Below, piece after piece: positions 24,684 through 36,150 of a DNA stretch of 64,000 nucleotides. The DNA comes from Psococerastis gibbosa. Its lineage: Eukaryota > Arthropoda > Insecta > Psocodea > Psocidae. How positions within the stretch are numbered: the stretch's first letter is position 1; every line of letters begins with the position of its first letter. The stretch lies in contig OZ020484.1 in the NCBI GenBank assembly GCA_963971405.1, forward strand, positions 16,430,001 through 16,494,000, written 5' to 3'. The translations under genes were made by a program, and so were the position numbers. The notes under the pieces are model-generated. The model did no database searches. It was not told the origin of the DNA and was given only the letters and a program-made list of their open reading frames with translations.

Positions 24684-24800
24684 AACAATTTAATGAATGT
24701 ATCCGATTGACCTCTTCAGTCGCCTCTGTAGGTTATTACCCGTGATGAGTACGACACGTCTCCGATTGCATGGCGTGTAAAGACTCGCACAAGTGCAAGC
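24684..24800 (-). repeat. Interspersed repeat, inverted partner of 41788-41912
   Basis: aatgaatgtatccgattgac and acgacacgtctccgattgca are the complements of segments at 41788-41912. A related piece lies at 25765-25905. Confidence 0.6.
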
Positions 24801-24944
24801 ATGTTACCACCTGGCCATCGAAGTCGATGTAACGTAAATGAAACCTGGCCTAATTTATATGTACATAAAGTGCATCGGTATATTAATTTGTATAATTATT
24901 ATAACATGATTACAAAGGCTTTAAAGGCCGGAGTCAGATGATGA

Positions 24945-25080
24945 AGCAGTTTTATGGGCCATGGTCAATTTGAAAGCGTAATTCCAAACGTTTCATCAAC
25001 AAAAGTGGACAACATCTTCAGTGGCACTAATCTAGATGTTTCAGATCGACCACGGCCCATCATCCCGAATTCTACTTCTA
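24945..25080. repeat. Interspersed repeat, copy 1 (copy 2 at 38585-38700)
   Basis: tttgaaagcgtaattccaaa ... acatcttcagtgg here; tctgaaagcgtacttctaaa ... gacatcttcagtgg at 38585-38700. Nature unknown. Confidence 0.6.
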
Positions 25081-25577
25081 CATCATCATGGTTACTAAAT
25101 TGAATTAAATTAATTACCCACGAAAAGATATGTTACAAATCCAAAGGACTATTGATCTTATGTGAATTTTAGCATTGGAAACAGCAAAACAGCCTGGGGA
25201 GACCGGCACACGGCAGGTCGGCCAAAGATTTAACAACAGTGCGCGAGGGGCAAGACGGGGGGGGGGGGTGCGAGGGGGAACCAGGGTCCCAGGGGAATCG
25301 CGCTTGCTCCCTAGGGCTCGTATTGACTCGTCCGCTCCCCTCCCTTCCCACTTCATTATTCTTATATTGAAGAATTTCTTAGTGCTGAAACTTCCTTCCA
25401 TAGGTATAGTTGTCTCTAATGATATCTTCCGTTTTAATGACGGGTTTTGCTACTCCTAGATAGAGTCAGACGGGCCCGGAGGTTCTATTAAAACCGCATA
25501 AGCAAAAAATAGGCATTTAATTGGGATGACTTACTCTAGATTTCTCTCATCATTTTTGAGCTATTAATGGTAAAATT

Positions 25578-25751
25578 CAAGGCCGTATCCAAGGGGGGTT
25601 CATGGGGGTTCAAACCCCCCCCCCCCCCAGAAATTAAATGGCTTGATACTAGATAGAATTGAATTTTGAGGGGAAATATAAAACCCACAATGTAATATCC
25701 AATGAAATTTCTGAACCCCCCCCCCAAAAAAAAATCCTGGCTACGGCCTTG
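25578..25751. mobile_element. hAT-type MITE, 174 bp, family CAAGGCCGTA
   Basis: Ends caaggccgta / tacggccttg, same family and opposite orientation to 26883-27065 (shared interior aaatggcttga, ccaatgaaatttct). The flanks gtaaaatt / gcataatc are only a weak duplication. Confidence 0.82.
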
Positions 25752-26239
25752 GCATAATCCGATAATATACCGAAGAAAATCGGAGACGTGTCCTTCCTCA
25801 ACACAAGTACTGTATAAGTTAGGTGAAACTTAGGGAGGCGACTGAAGGTGTTATTCTGACACGTTAATATTATTTAATTGCATGTATGCAATTAATCGTT
25901 TTCAGAAAAATAAAAATAAAATGTAATTTGACAGTTTAAGAAAGGGCAGATGTCAACTAATATGACCATCTAATTGCATTTTAGTGCGTACCAATTTAAT
26001 TAATTGAAAAAATCTGAAATTAGAACTTTTGAGCAGGAAAATAGGCACCACAATTTCCTGCCATTTTGTGATTATGCAACATGCACTTAAAATGTTAGGC
26101 CAATTTTGCACATGACTATATAATTATCATTTTCATAATATCGTATAGTCCGCATAAACTAGATAATCCGTTAAGTGAAGTGCGCGGGGCATATATGGAA
26201 ATTATTTGGTCAGTAAACGGTTTACTGTAAACCCATGGT

Positions 26240-26404
26240 CATGGACGGATACAGGGAAGGGAGTTAGCTGCCCCCCCCCCCCAATTTGATAAATCTACTT
26301 TAAGTTAATTTATTACGCTCTAAATTAATCGATATTACATATGTCTGTTCTGTTTCGACCCAAAACTGCCCCCCCCCCTCTCAAATGGGCTGGATCCGCC
26401 CCTG
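26240..26404. mobile_element. hAT-type MITE, 165 bp, perfect 8-bp TSD
   Basis: TSD cccatggt at 26232-26239 and 26405-26412. Ends catggacggatac and (complement) caggggcggatcc. C tracts sit next to both ends. Confidence 0.9.
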
Positions 26405-26882
26405 CCCATGGTAGCAAATGTGCAGGGTGTTGCGTGGATTTTTGTGAATACTTTTTATTAGGACTAGGCCATGAGTGACAGGTGAAAACTAGAACCACTT
26501 TCATGAGTAATACCAGGGGTCGCCACTGGCCAATCGAGAGTTATTATTTCAAAAAATTTCCAAGATGGCGCAGGACAAAAATTTTTCAGAAGTTGATGGC
26601 TTGCTGGAGTTTCAACAATTATAAAAACAATAATAAAATGAAACTTTACAAAAGTGTTGATGTAGTATTTTTTTACGATCTACCTGAAATAATTGTTTAC
26701 AGCACAAGGTATAAGCGTAAGCGTATCCTAAAATGTGATGTAAAAAATATAATGATTAGTGAAGATGAAAAAGGAAAAAAGAACAATACATAGTAAACAA
26801 ATAAATAAAGTACAGTTGAACCTGAAGGCCCTAAAAAATTCGACCCTGAACACTAGCCGACTTGACAACACGATATTACGGG

Positions 26883-27065
26883 CAAGGCCGTAGCAGGATA
26901 TTTTTTTTTCGGGGGGGGGGGGGGGTTAGAAATTTCATTGGGTATTACATCATAGTGGTTTTTATTTTTCCTCTCAAAATCCGATTCTATCCAGTGTCAA
27001 GCCATTTCATTTCGGGGGGGGGGGGGGTTGAACCCCCATGAACCCCCCCCTTGGCTACGGCCTTG
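26883..27065. mobile_element. hAT-type MITE, 183 bp, family CAAGGCCGTA
   Basis: Ends caaggccgta / tacggccttg; flanks attacggg (26875-26882) and gttacggg (27066-27073), 7 of 8 equal. Inverted copy of 25578-25751. Confidence 0.92.
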
Positions 27066-27073
27066 GTTACGGG

Positions 27074-30000
27074 TGAAATTTCTATGTGAGTGTTGAAGGA
27101 TCTGTTGTAGGACTCCTTGTTGGACAGACTTGTACGCTATTTCAGCGACAATGGTCCAAAATAATATGTACTCTTTCGATGACCTTGAATGAGAGACATA
27201 ATTCAGCCATGTAACCTAGAAATCTGGTGCCTCCTGAGACGTGGTATTACCGCAGGGGGCAACGTGTCGCAGTCGACATTGAGCGAACCGAGAGCTCTCT
27301 GGAGCTTTTTCCACTTATATTGAGCTTACCCTCCATACAATTCAAAATACCCTTCCAGCTCACCAATTAAATTCAATTGAATTAACTGCTTCTTTCACAC
27401 TTCGCTTATGCCCCAAAGTCTCGTTTTAGCTTGCGGTTGACTCAACGCGGAAGTGGCCTTTATCGCAGACATTACGTAAAATTTGTGATTCGCCGTAGAA
27501 ATTTGTTATTTTGCAATTCACAGCAGTTTGCACAATTAACGACTACTTTATGAGCGTAGTACGAAGCGGTTCACTCACTACAGCAGAAAAACGGCAGTAA
27601 GAGTGTCATTTACTATAACGTTGAACCCAATTTTCACTAGAATGACAATGATTAGATAATACGTATTAGCCATTCTAGATTCAGCCATTTCAATTATCAT
27701 TATGGAATAATAGGAATTTTGTAACTACTGCATATAGTAGAAAGACCGTAGAAACCAAACAAAACTTTTCATGTGGGATTACTAGGATTTGATATTTCAG
27801 TTATTTCCACTTAAATGACATTTAAAAATGTTTCGTAAACAATGGCTGACCTGAGTTATTTTGATAAAATTAATCAGCCTAATATCTCAATTCACAGCCG
27901 CAAACCTATTATAATAGTATTTTGAAGACTTCATAAAAAATACAAGCTATCTTAATAAATTTGCATTTTCTCACCTGAAATATTATTACTCTCAAAAAAC
28001 ACGTTAAAGTGTATTTTACCGATTTGATAGAATTATAGAAGTCCACGTAGTAAATTTTCTGCGTCTGAAGAAAGTTTGAATATTTCTTTGGATCGAGAAA
28101 TTAATTAATTTCACCCAAAAACCGACCGCACTTTGTTTACAAAAAAATTTGGAACATTTTACCTTAAATGTTGCAATGTTAACGATGCTCATAATAATGG
28201 AAAAGAATGAATGAATTTTGTAGCAGCCTAGCAACTAAATAGACATAATTTTATACAATGGACTTTACAAAATTAATTGGAAAAGCTTCTTTAGAAATAT
28301 CTGTTAGAAAAATTAAATAAATAAAAATGAAATAAGTAAGGGCTTTTTATTGTTTCTATTACTAAGCCAACCTAGCGGAGTTAGGGCTATAAAGCCCTCT
28401 CTTACACTCAACTACGATGACCCGGGACCACCTGCTTCACATGCCTTCCGAAGCATGGCCAGAAAATGTAGCCAGTGAAAGACTTTATAGCCTTATTGTT
28501 GCCTTTTGTTTTTTCAATAAATTTAAATTTAAATTTAAATTGTGATACCCATGACCATAGTCTATAATACAGTATATAGTGTCTATGTACTCTACATTTT
28601 GTTCAGTAACAGTATAATTTCCCGTCCCCCTAATTATTAATGGTAAACATTTAAATCAATCAAAAAGTTGGATTCCAACCCATCTACTGTATAATTAATA
28701 AATTAATAAGAGTAGTTCGGGTTATACTCAAACATAACGAAAGCTGCGCATGGCAATTATTATAAACAATTTTGAATGTGGATTTAAACGGTCCGCGATA
28801 TAATATAATGATTTTACAATTCCTTGAGTGAAGCCACGCCATCATACATGTGCGCTAAAGTACTATGGAAACCGTTTATGTATAGTAGTACGATTATATC
28901 GGCCCAAAGTTCAACACGGAACAAAATCATATTTACTGTATATTTGATTAAACCCTTTAAAAGGTACAAAAGTTGTAGTACTATACGGCTTCCACAATTT
29001 TTTTCCCACTGAGAACTGTCAGTTCAGTCCCCCAGAAACATCTGTATGACTTTTATTTTGGCCTAAGTCAGCAGTATTGGGAACCCTCTAAAATAATGAT
29101 ATTGATGTCCAACAGGAAGGGGGCGCCCCTGCACCGCGCAATAAACAAGCTGTGCGCCATGTCTGTTGGGGGAGTCTATATCTAGGGTTTCCATGGCGAC
29201 CAAGAATACACTTGATCGCCCCACCACAAAGAGAAGACGCTGTTTTGTGGGGACGGCTGCCCGACAGTTTTCATTTTGTGGGGGACAACATTCATTGTTT
29301 TGAGCTAGCACGCTTTGGGAAAATCAGCGCTCGCCTCTCTGTGGTAACAACTAGCTCTCTACTTAATTAATTATTCGAAGTTGGTCGTTTACACACCCTT
29401 ATTTAAATGGTGTTTTCATCTGGGACCTTTTGCTAGAATTACTTGTTTTTGCAGCTTGTTCCAGTTAGAGGGATTTAAATGCGTATGGGTAATTTTTCAC
29501 ATCAAAGGCACATCTAGTCCACAATTAGGCCTATTTAGACCTACGCATTAAGGTCTCCATTACTACTATTTTATCATTTTATAGTTGATGAGGCGGAAAT
29601 ACCCAATATTAAGGCCAAGACGGAGAGTTTTGACCTTGAACGTTGAGTGTTGAATACACAGAAATATAATAGAACTGGAGCGGCGGGAGCCATAATATGC
29701 CTTACGAGGCACCCGTTAACCATAAGCCAACTATCAGAGATACCAACGCAAAAAATATCGATGTCTTACACATTGCAGCATAGTAAAGCGGATACCTGGA
29801 CCCGGTCCAAAACTCTGTACTTAGCTTGTGCAGGCTACACTAGCAGCCATATTGATAGCGGTCTCCAGCCACGAGATGGTTGAATATCCATTTTATAAAC
29901 AAAGCCCCGCGCCATGTACCTGTTCCGTATTTGGCTTGTATTATTTCAAATAATAGCAGTTTTACCTATTTCTGGCGCTTTACTGTCAAATTAAGTGTTG

Positions 30001-30545
30001 AGCTTCTGACTAAAGTGCATTTCATTACAAAAGTTGGAGGTTTTTCCTCCCTGTGGGGCACGTAAAAATGTTCTAAAATGTATGTTTTTAATTGTTTCTT
30101 GCACAAATTTTAGACCTAATGTAATTGTAATTTTTGGTTTAGTCAATAGTGTAAGCATGTCTACGCGTATACTATACCCTTCCATCGGTTTTTACTATAC
30201 CCCTGCGGTTTAAAACATATATTACGAACCCCCTGCAAAGACATTTCCAGGCCAGTCACGTGACCCCCTCCGGTTAATTTATTACACTTACTTTCCTTAA
30301 CATTCAACGATTGAAATGGAATGACAAATGTCTTTTCATAAATGGCTAACTATTTTAATAGACAGCTCCGAAAGTAAATGGACAGAATAGGCCTAGTTGG
30401 GTTTTTTCTATGCCTCGAATTAAATGGGAGAAAATACCCCATCAGTAGCTTGTAGAACTGAAGCGCAGGCGGCCTTACAGGATGGCATTGCAATAGGACT
30501 TGTACAACAGCTGGCCTAATATGGTGACTATTTTTTATCTCAACC
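27074..30545. other. Mostly unique DNA
   Basis: Apart from the repeat 28345-28500, no element is evident. 29100-29360 is GC-richer than the neighbourhood and could be a conserved non-coding element; no splice-bounded frame was found. Confidence 0.45.
28345..28500 (-). repeat. Interspersed repeat with (TTTA)n tail, copy 1
   Basis: aagccaacctagcggagtta, gggctataaagccctctctt and cgaagcatggccagaaaatg; preceded on the plus strand by an AAAT-rich run. Copies at 39150-39290 (same orientation) and 21695-21812 (opposite). Read on the minus strand the AAAT run becomes a tail, suggesting a LINE/SINE 3' end. Confidence 0.65.
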
Positions 30546-30620
30546 TGGGATTAAAAATGTACACAAGACAATTTTACAATGGAAAGTGCTATACAAAATT
30601 GATTTGTTTACATTTTTAAC

Positions 30621-30802
30621 TCCTGCAGCCTGATCGAGGCGATTATAATACCGGTATTTATTTAATCCCCTGGTAATAAAAATGTAAACAAGATAATTTT
30701 ATAATTCAAAATTTTATAATTCAAAATTTGTTTATTTACAGTTATAATCCTAGGGTATTTATTTAACCCCGGTATTATAATCGCCTCGATCAGGCTGCAG
30801 GA
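30621..30802. mobile_element. TIR element, 182 bp, GCAGCCTGATC family
   Basis: tcctgcagcctgatcgaggc and its complement at both ends, then gattataataccggtattta; the TIR is about 45 bp. A partial copy (30546-30618) lies immediately left. Other copies at 33878-34368, 56121-56289 and a part at 20262-20415. The superfamily is not clear because no target duplication is evident. Confidence 0.75.
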
Positions 30803-30856
30803 ATAAGTTAATACTACACGGCGTAGTAGGCCCGCAGCTAATGATAACAAGAAATA

Positions 30857-31428
30857 GTCCAGTTGGTATAGAGAACTAGACTAGTCGTTCTCAAACTTGT
30901 ATTTGTCACGGGCCCCCTAAAAAATTACTAAAGTTCCGAGGACCCCAAATCTAGTCACCCCTCCCCCCCCCCCTACAAAAAGAATATAGGAACATCTTCA
31001 AAAGGTCTTGAAATAAAAAATTGACTGGCGGCTTTACTGACTTCAAAAAGTTAGTATTATAAAATCATAAAAATTACGTGACTAAACAAGGTCATACTAT
31101 CTAGTGCTAAAATGGTATGGGGGCTGCGTCGCGGACCCCCTGGCTGGTGCTTGTGGACCCCCAGGGGTCCGCGGGCCACACTTTGAGAACCTTTGAACTA
31201 GACTATGAAACGCGAGGTTGAGGATCGAGACTCGACATTAAAAAAAAATATTCGGCCTGATCTGGGTCCAACCAAACCTAAAGGTTGGGGAAAACACGGC
31301 TGCCGGGCTCGATGCTGACCACAGCATCCCAAATAGACTAGCAGTTGTCAAGAATGAGGATCCTCTGCCAGACATTTAGACCTAGAACGTACAGGTAATT
31401 TGCTGTGCCACGACGTTTTTTTACTGCA
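30857..31428 (+). repeat. tRNA-derived SINE, copy split by a hAT element
   Basis: tagtccagttggtatagaga (A box) at the start, the hAT 30882-31195 in the middle, then gaggatcgagactcgac (B box), ctgaccacagcatcccaaat and the end tgccacgacgttttttt. It matches 16436-16700 once the hAT and one TSD copy are removed. Confidence 0.7.
30882..31195. mobile_element. hAT (Charlie-like termini) inserted in a SINE, perfect 8-bp TSD
   Basis: Ends tagtcgttctcaaact and (complement) caaaggttctcaaagtg resemble the CAGTGGTTCTCAAACT termini of Charlie-type hATs. TSD aactagac at 30874-30881 and 31196-31203. The flanking sequence is a SINE; its other copy at 16451 has aactagac once and no insert. Confidence 0.93.
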
Positions 31429-32197
31429 TACATATATAGTGCAGAAGGCAAGTCAGAAGAGCTAAGCTGTAAAAATCAAGGGAAACCGCGTAAAAGAAGA
31501 GGATTCTCGCGGCCGCATAAGTCACCGTCTCTCGGGTCTATTTAGCACTTATCTCATTCCTTCGGGACTGCTTCTTCTGATAGGCTGAATATACATATCC
31601 GCCGCATTTTTGCCTGAGCTTTTTCTAGTTAAGTTTAGCACAGCCATCGGCTTTTCTTATAGTTTCCCACCAAAATTCAAATTATTTAGTATACTGTGTT
31701 GTATAAGGTTGGTGTCTAATGTCTCATATTCTCCATTATCTTTTGGTTATAGTTATAAAAAGACGTTACAACTAAGTTTTGCTCACTTTATCAGGTTTTC
31801 CTGCGCATTACTCGATGTAAATTCCGGACATTGAGGGATACCTTATTTCCACATTCAATGTTCTACGATGACGTATGATGCGTGTGCTATTATGCTAGAG
31901 TAGAGAACATATACTCTGTCTGTATGTATATCTCAATTGTTTCTTACCTATTTATCCGTTGGCATAAGGAAAGCTTCGTGATGGTAAAAATTTTCGATGC
32001 CAAGGTTTCACCGGATTTACACGTTTTGAGGTCCCAGGAGCCAAAGAAGGGTTTTTTACGAAATGTCTGTCCGTCGGTCGGCAACTCGATTTGGGACCAA
32101 ACTACTCGATAGAATTTAATGAAATTCGTTATGTAGATTCACAAAAATATTATTCATGGGCATGTTTTTAATTTTTTGGATAGATTCATTTTGAGGG

Positions 32198-32413
32198 CCG
32201 AAATTAGAGGATATGGAAAAAACTGGGCTTGGCTGGATTCGAACCCACGATCTACGCCTAACCGGGGCGTCGTCTTAACCGCTGGACCACAAGCCGGACC
32301 CAAGCCCAGTTTTTTCCATATCCTCTAATTTCGGTTATAACGAGGAGGTTACCTCTTATACCAAAGATAATTTAATGTCAGTGTTATATATACCATATAA
32401 TACTACGATGTAA
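32198..32413. mobile_element. tRNA-loop hairpin element, 216 bp, perfect 12-bp target duplication
   Basis: tcattttgaggg at 32186-32197 and 32414-32425 bounds the element. Its first 35 bases (ccgaaattagaggatatgga...) return as a near-perfect inverted repeat ending at about 32334 (...atcctctaatttcgg). The loop between the arms is a tRNA-like sequence on the minus strand. A unique tail of about 80 bp (ttataacgagg ... tactacgatgtaa) follows. A deleted copy at 42444-42527 keeps only the start and tail. The duplication length fits retroposition. It is inserted in a (TGTC) dispersed repeat copy. Confidence 0.85.
32225..32295 (-). tRNA. tRNA-like sequence (pseudo-tRNA or SINE head) inside a hairpin
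   Basis: Minus strand: acceptor GGCTTG pairs with CAAGCC; D arm GTCCAGCGGTTAAGAC (A box); anticodon stem ACGCC/GGCGT with loop CCGGTTA, anticodon position GGT; T arm GTGGGTTCGAATCCAGC (B box). U33 is replaced by C and the T stem has a mismatch, so it is unlikely to be a working tRNA(Thr). TTTTTT follows 3 bases after the 3' end, a possible Pol III terminator. Confidence 0.6.
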
Positions 32414-32697
32414 TCATTTTGAGGGGTTTTATACCCCGAAAACTCCCAAAAAAAGACTTCTAAAAAACGGCATCGACGATTTCTTTTAAATTCACATACT
32501 ACCTGACCATGATAAAATGACACACTAATAAAAATTTAATACACCGGGTGTCCCCCTTATGCAAGTTTTCGAATAAACAAAGTGTTCCAAGTATCGCGGT
32601 CGGGTAGTCTAATCATTGTGAATAACATCACCTTTTATAGTTTTACGTTATAGTCACAAATTACACAACTGGGTATTGTATTATTGAAGTTATACTT

Positions 32698-32840
32698 CGG
32701 TGGGGTTTCCACGTACGTCAATGGTCAATGAGAAATGTGAAATTGACGTTTTAGCAGACATTAAAGACATACTAAAAATTCTGCTACCACGTCAAAACCA
32801 TATTGCTCATTGACCATTGACGTATGTGGAAATCCCGCCG
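32698..32840. repeat. Foldback element, 143 bp
   Basis: cggtggggtttccacgtacg / complement at 32821-32840; arms contain gtcaatggtcaatgag and the core ttagcagacatt. Closest to 7476-7617. It interrupts the (TGTC) dispersed repeat copy at 31966-33035. Confidence 0.85.
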
Positions 32841-33305
32841 TGAATTTTGAGAATGCGCGTGCAGTTCACAGAAAAGTTCACAGAAAACGTTCACAGAATG
32901 AAGCTGCCATTTTGTACCCGTGTTTTTTGTTGTACTTATTAATGTAAACAAAACCCACTAGGTTGCATCCCATTGATAGTTTGGTGCAGGGCGTAAAAAA
33001 TAGAAAGACTCAATTTTCAATTTTTCATGAACAATTGCACTACCTATACAGGCTATTTGATACAGTAAATAGAAAAGCATGACGTGCACTCATACCGATT
33101 CCATTTCATTGTTGGCGTTGAAGCTGACCATTCAATTCAATACATTGTTCTGAGAGAATCAAATAAATATTGAATGCGTTCGAGCAGCCATATTAAAATT
33201 CTATCGAAAGTGAAATTAAGCTACTAATTTTTCGTGGACCCATGAATATTATAACAATATTCGAGTGTGTAATAAGTGACAAGTACTAAAAGTGTAATAT
33301 ATTTT

Positions 33306-33490
33306 ACCAATCAGACCTACTATCAGAAACAAGCAAATGAACCTCTTTCGTATTGGAATCCATAGAGAAACGACATCAAATTCCAATATTTTGATTGGTT
33401 GAGCGCAAACATTTCCCAATACCAAATAGGTCCATTAAAATTCATCCCTCTTCGAACAACTACTTTCCAGGTATCATTCAGCGCATTTTT
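33306..33490. repeat. Direct repeat, copy 1 (copy 2 at 34839-35050)
   Basis: taccaatcagacctactatc, cgtattggaatccatagaga and cttcgaacaactactttcca all recur in order at 34839-35050. Copy 2 has an extra segment of about 35 bp (ggttggacccataatctgat). Confidence 0.75.
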
Positions 33491-33735
33491 CTGGTAACTA
33501 TCGAGTATCAGTCAAACGATACCATGTTGCCAGGCAACCGTCGATAAATTATCGGACGCATCGCGAACGCGCCTGGGGTCTGCTACAATGTATGTGAATT
33601 AAATACAATTTACATGAGTACTTAAAACCAGCAAGCTTCACAAGATCCTAAATCTTAAAAAATGAAAAAGAAAACAAAGTAAATAGCCAGTTTTGTCAGG
33701 CTTGTATTTATTGTATAGTTATATTCTACAGTTCT

Positions 33736-33868
33736 ATTAGGAATTCAAAAGAAACTGTTGGGCTCTATCTGGGTTGTTTTTCATGCCATTAGAATTGGGA
33801 GGCAAAAAGTTTCTTTTCTTCATGCCTAGTGTTGAACCTGGGCCATCCGTTTCGCAGTCTAGTTCTCT
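33736..33868 (-). repeat. Related SINE head, minus strand
   Basis: In reverse complement: gagagaactagactgcgaaa then cccaggttcaacac, the same tRNA-like head as the SINE at 30857, followed by a different body (gaaactttttgcctccc). It abuts the TIR element starting at 33878. Confidence 0.45.
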
Positions 33869-33877
33869 CACATTCCT

Positions 33878-34368
33878 GCAGCCCTATGATGGCGATTTGG
33901 GATTAACATAATAACGGGGTTTATTTTTTAATGCCGCATCAGTAAGGTGTCACGTGACGGTGTTGAAATACACGCGGAAAATTCAAATTAATAAATTATT
34001 GGATTACAAAAGAATGGTTGCATTATAATTGAAGGATAGATATACTAATAAACACTAAAACGTACAGGTAGAATTTTCAAATAGAGTAAGAATTTTAATT
34101 CATGTGTCTACATCTACAGCTGGTATAACCTACAGACGCGACTGAAGAGGTTATTCGGATATATTCATTGAACTGTTTGCATGCGAATATCTTTTATAAA
34201 AAAAAACATCTAAGGGAGAAAAAATTGAAAACTCACCAAAAATATAGCCGAGGGTTTATTTATCAATTTGAATTTCCCGCGCATTTTGCACTCATTTGTT
34301 TAAAACAATTGAATAAACCCCGGTATTATGTTAATCCGGTTAACCCCAAATCGCCATAATAGGGCTGC
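33878..34368. mobile_element. TIR element, 491 bp, GCAGCCCTATGATGGCGATT type
   Basis: gcagccctatgatggcgatt ... and complement aatcgccataatagggctgc at 34349-34368; inside, aataacggggttta and its complement. Related by TIR to 30621-30802. The interior at 34120-34195 resembles the repeat at 41835-41912. Confidence 0.7.
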
Positions 34369-34838
34369 TGACCAAAAAGAATTCAGTAGCACTCAATTTG
34401 TTTACATTCCTTGAAATCTGTGCTAAATTACTGATGAATTTGACACAGCGGCGAAGGCGGAAGTCGTTTGAATTGAAGTTGAGAAGCATTTAGCCGTGGG
34501 GTAACCGGATTATTCGGCAATGTCACGACAAAGGCTGTCTGATGTCTCCGCTATGTTGGCAGTGCGGCTCCCCTGGGGTATATCTCCCCCGTCCTCGCCG
34601 CCCGCTTCCCCCAAACCACCCCCACCCCTTGACATTCTCATGGTGCAGGGTGCGGGGTGCGGCCGATGCTTCATAATGTGTTGGCAAATTTGCTATATTT
34701 CTATTTAATGACGCTGCATGATACTTACACGAGGAAGTCGCCTGCAAGTGTTATCGCGATGACTTAAGGGCTATTTTAATATTTCCGCGCGAATGCATAC
34801 AAAAGATTCTAGACTTATTTTAAAAATTGATATATTGA

Positions 34839-35050
34839 TATACCAATCAAACCTGCTATCAAAAACAAGCAAACGAACCTAATTCGTATTGGAATCCAAA
34901 GAGAAATGATGTCAAATCCCAATATTTTGATTCGTTGGGCACGGTTGGACCCATAATCTGATTGGTTGAGCACAAACATTTCCCAATACAAAAGAGGTCC
35001 ATTGAAATTCATTCTACTTCGAACAACTACTTTTCAGGTAACATTGACTA
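34839..35050. repeat. Direct repeat, copy 2
   Basis: Matches 33306-33490; extended by a partial internal duplication of gattggttgagcacaa. Confidence 0.75.
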
Positions 35051-35264
35051 CATTATTTGGCCAATTTGCTTAATTTCTATTTAATGACGCTGAATGATAC
35101 TTTCACCTGCAAGTGATATGGCGAGAATATTTCCGTGTGAATGCTTACAATGTATTGTAAAAATTAGAATTTGGAGGAAAATATAAACATTTACAACTTT
35201 GGACCAATATTTATGTCACAGTAACGTCCACCAGCTCTCATTAAAGACATTGTAATAATCGTAT

Positions 35265-35731
35265 AAGGCGGGGTTTCCACCGACCTCTCATTGCAGAATG
35301 CACATACGTTGACGTGGTGGCAGACATTCAAGACTTAGGTGGGGCTCCACCGACCTCTTATTGCAGAATGCAAATGACATTGACGGAAATTTGAATTTTT
35401 CTTCATAAAGAAATCTATTAAAATGTTTTACTTAACATATCCCATGACGACATTTTTTAATTTTAGTTTGTATGTTTGTGATTTTACTCTATGATTATTG
35501 ATCGATTTTTACTATGGCATAGAGAAAAACAAAAATTTCCGTCAATGTCATTACATTCTGCAATGAGAGGTCGGTGGAAATCCCACTTTTATTAATGATA
35601 TCTGCTTCCACGTCAACGTATGTGAATTCTGCAATGAGAGGTCGGTGGAAACCGCGCCTTTATTAATGATGTCAGCTACCACGACAACGTATGTGCATTC
35701 TGCAATGAGAGGTCGGTGGAAACCCCGCCTT
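35265..35731. repeat. Foldback element, 467 bp, asymmetric arrays of 71-bp units
   Basis: Outer ends aaggcggggtttccaccgac / complement. The left arm has two ttgcagaatg units (35291, 35361) and the right arm three caatgagaggtcggtgga units (35561, 35632, 35703), period 70-71. TA borders both ends. Confidence 0.88.
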
Positions 35732-36150
35732 AGCTTGCCCAACATTATAGCTCAACTCAGTCAAACAGCTGAAGTTATAGTATATTTAACGTGGACGCAG
35801 TGTTATCTGCATACTGTATGCCTGCATACTGTATAAGGCCATAAGCCCCGTTATTTTTATTTGTAAGCTAGCAGTAGATAAAACGATATATACCTTTGAG
35901 AGACTCCTAAATGACAGCCCTATATCTGGCCATATTGAAGAAGGATTAAGAACAAATGTTTCATGTGGAGGAGATGCCATTCGCTACTCATTCGGACACG
36001 AACTAACGGACCGAAGGAAGAGATGCAGGTAGCCCATCACCAAAAAAATCAGATAACTGAGGTTATAGCATGGTGGAGCTACTCAAAGAGGAGAGGCTAG
36101 TGAGTGACTATTCGGAGGAAGCCACAAGGCGGAACAAGGATGTCCTTAGT

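Larger units (their letters stand above)
31966..33035 (+). repeat. (TGTC)-type repeat copy with two insertions
   Basis: aaggaaagcttcgtgatggt, cacgttttgaggtcccagga and later aacaaaacccactaggttgc mark the repeat. It is broken by the tRNA-loop element (32198-32413) and the foldback 32698-32840. Confidence 0.65.

Noticed and set aside
25114..25459. Overlapping ORFs on both strands around a G tract
   Set aside because: No recognisable motif, high GC and homopolymer only; nothing supports coding.
29063..29370. GC-richer stretch with ORFs on both strands (possible exon)
   Set aside because: No splice-bounded conserved frame recognised; kept only as a possible conserved non-coding element.
32225..32295. 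Functional tRNA-Thr(GGT) gene
   Set aside because: C instead of U at position 33, a T-stem mismatch and its location in a mobile hairpin make it a tRNA-like remnant.
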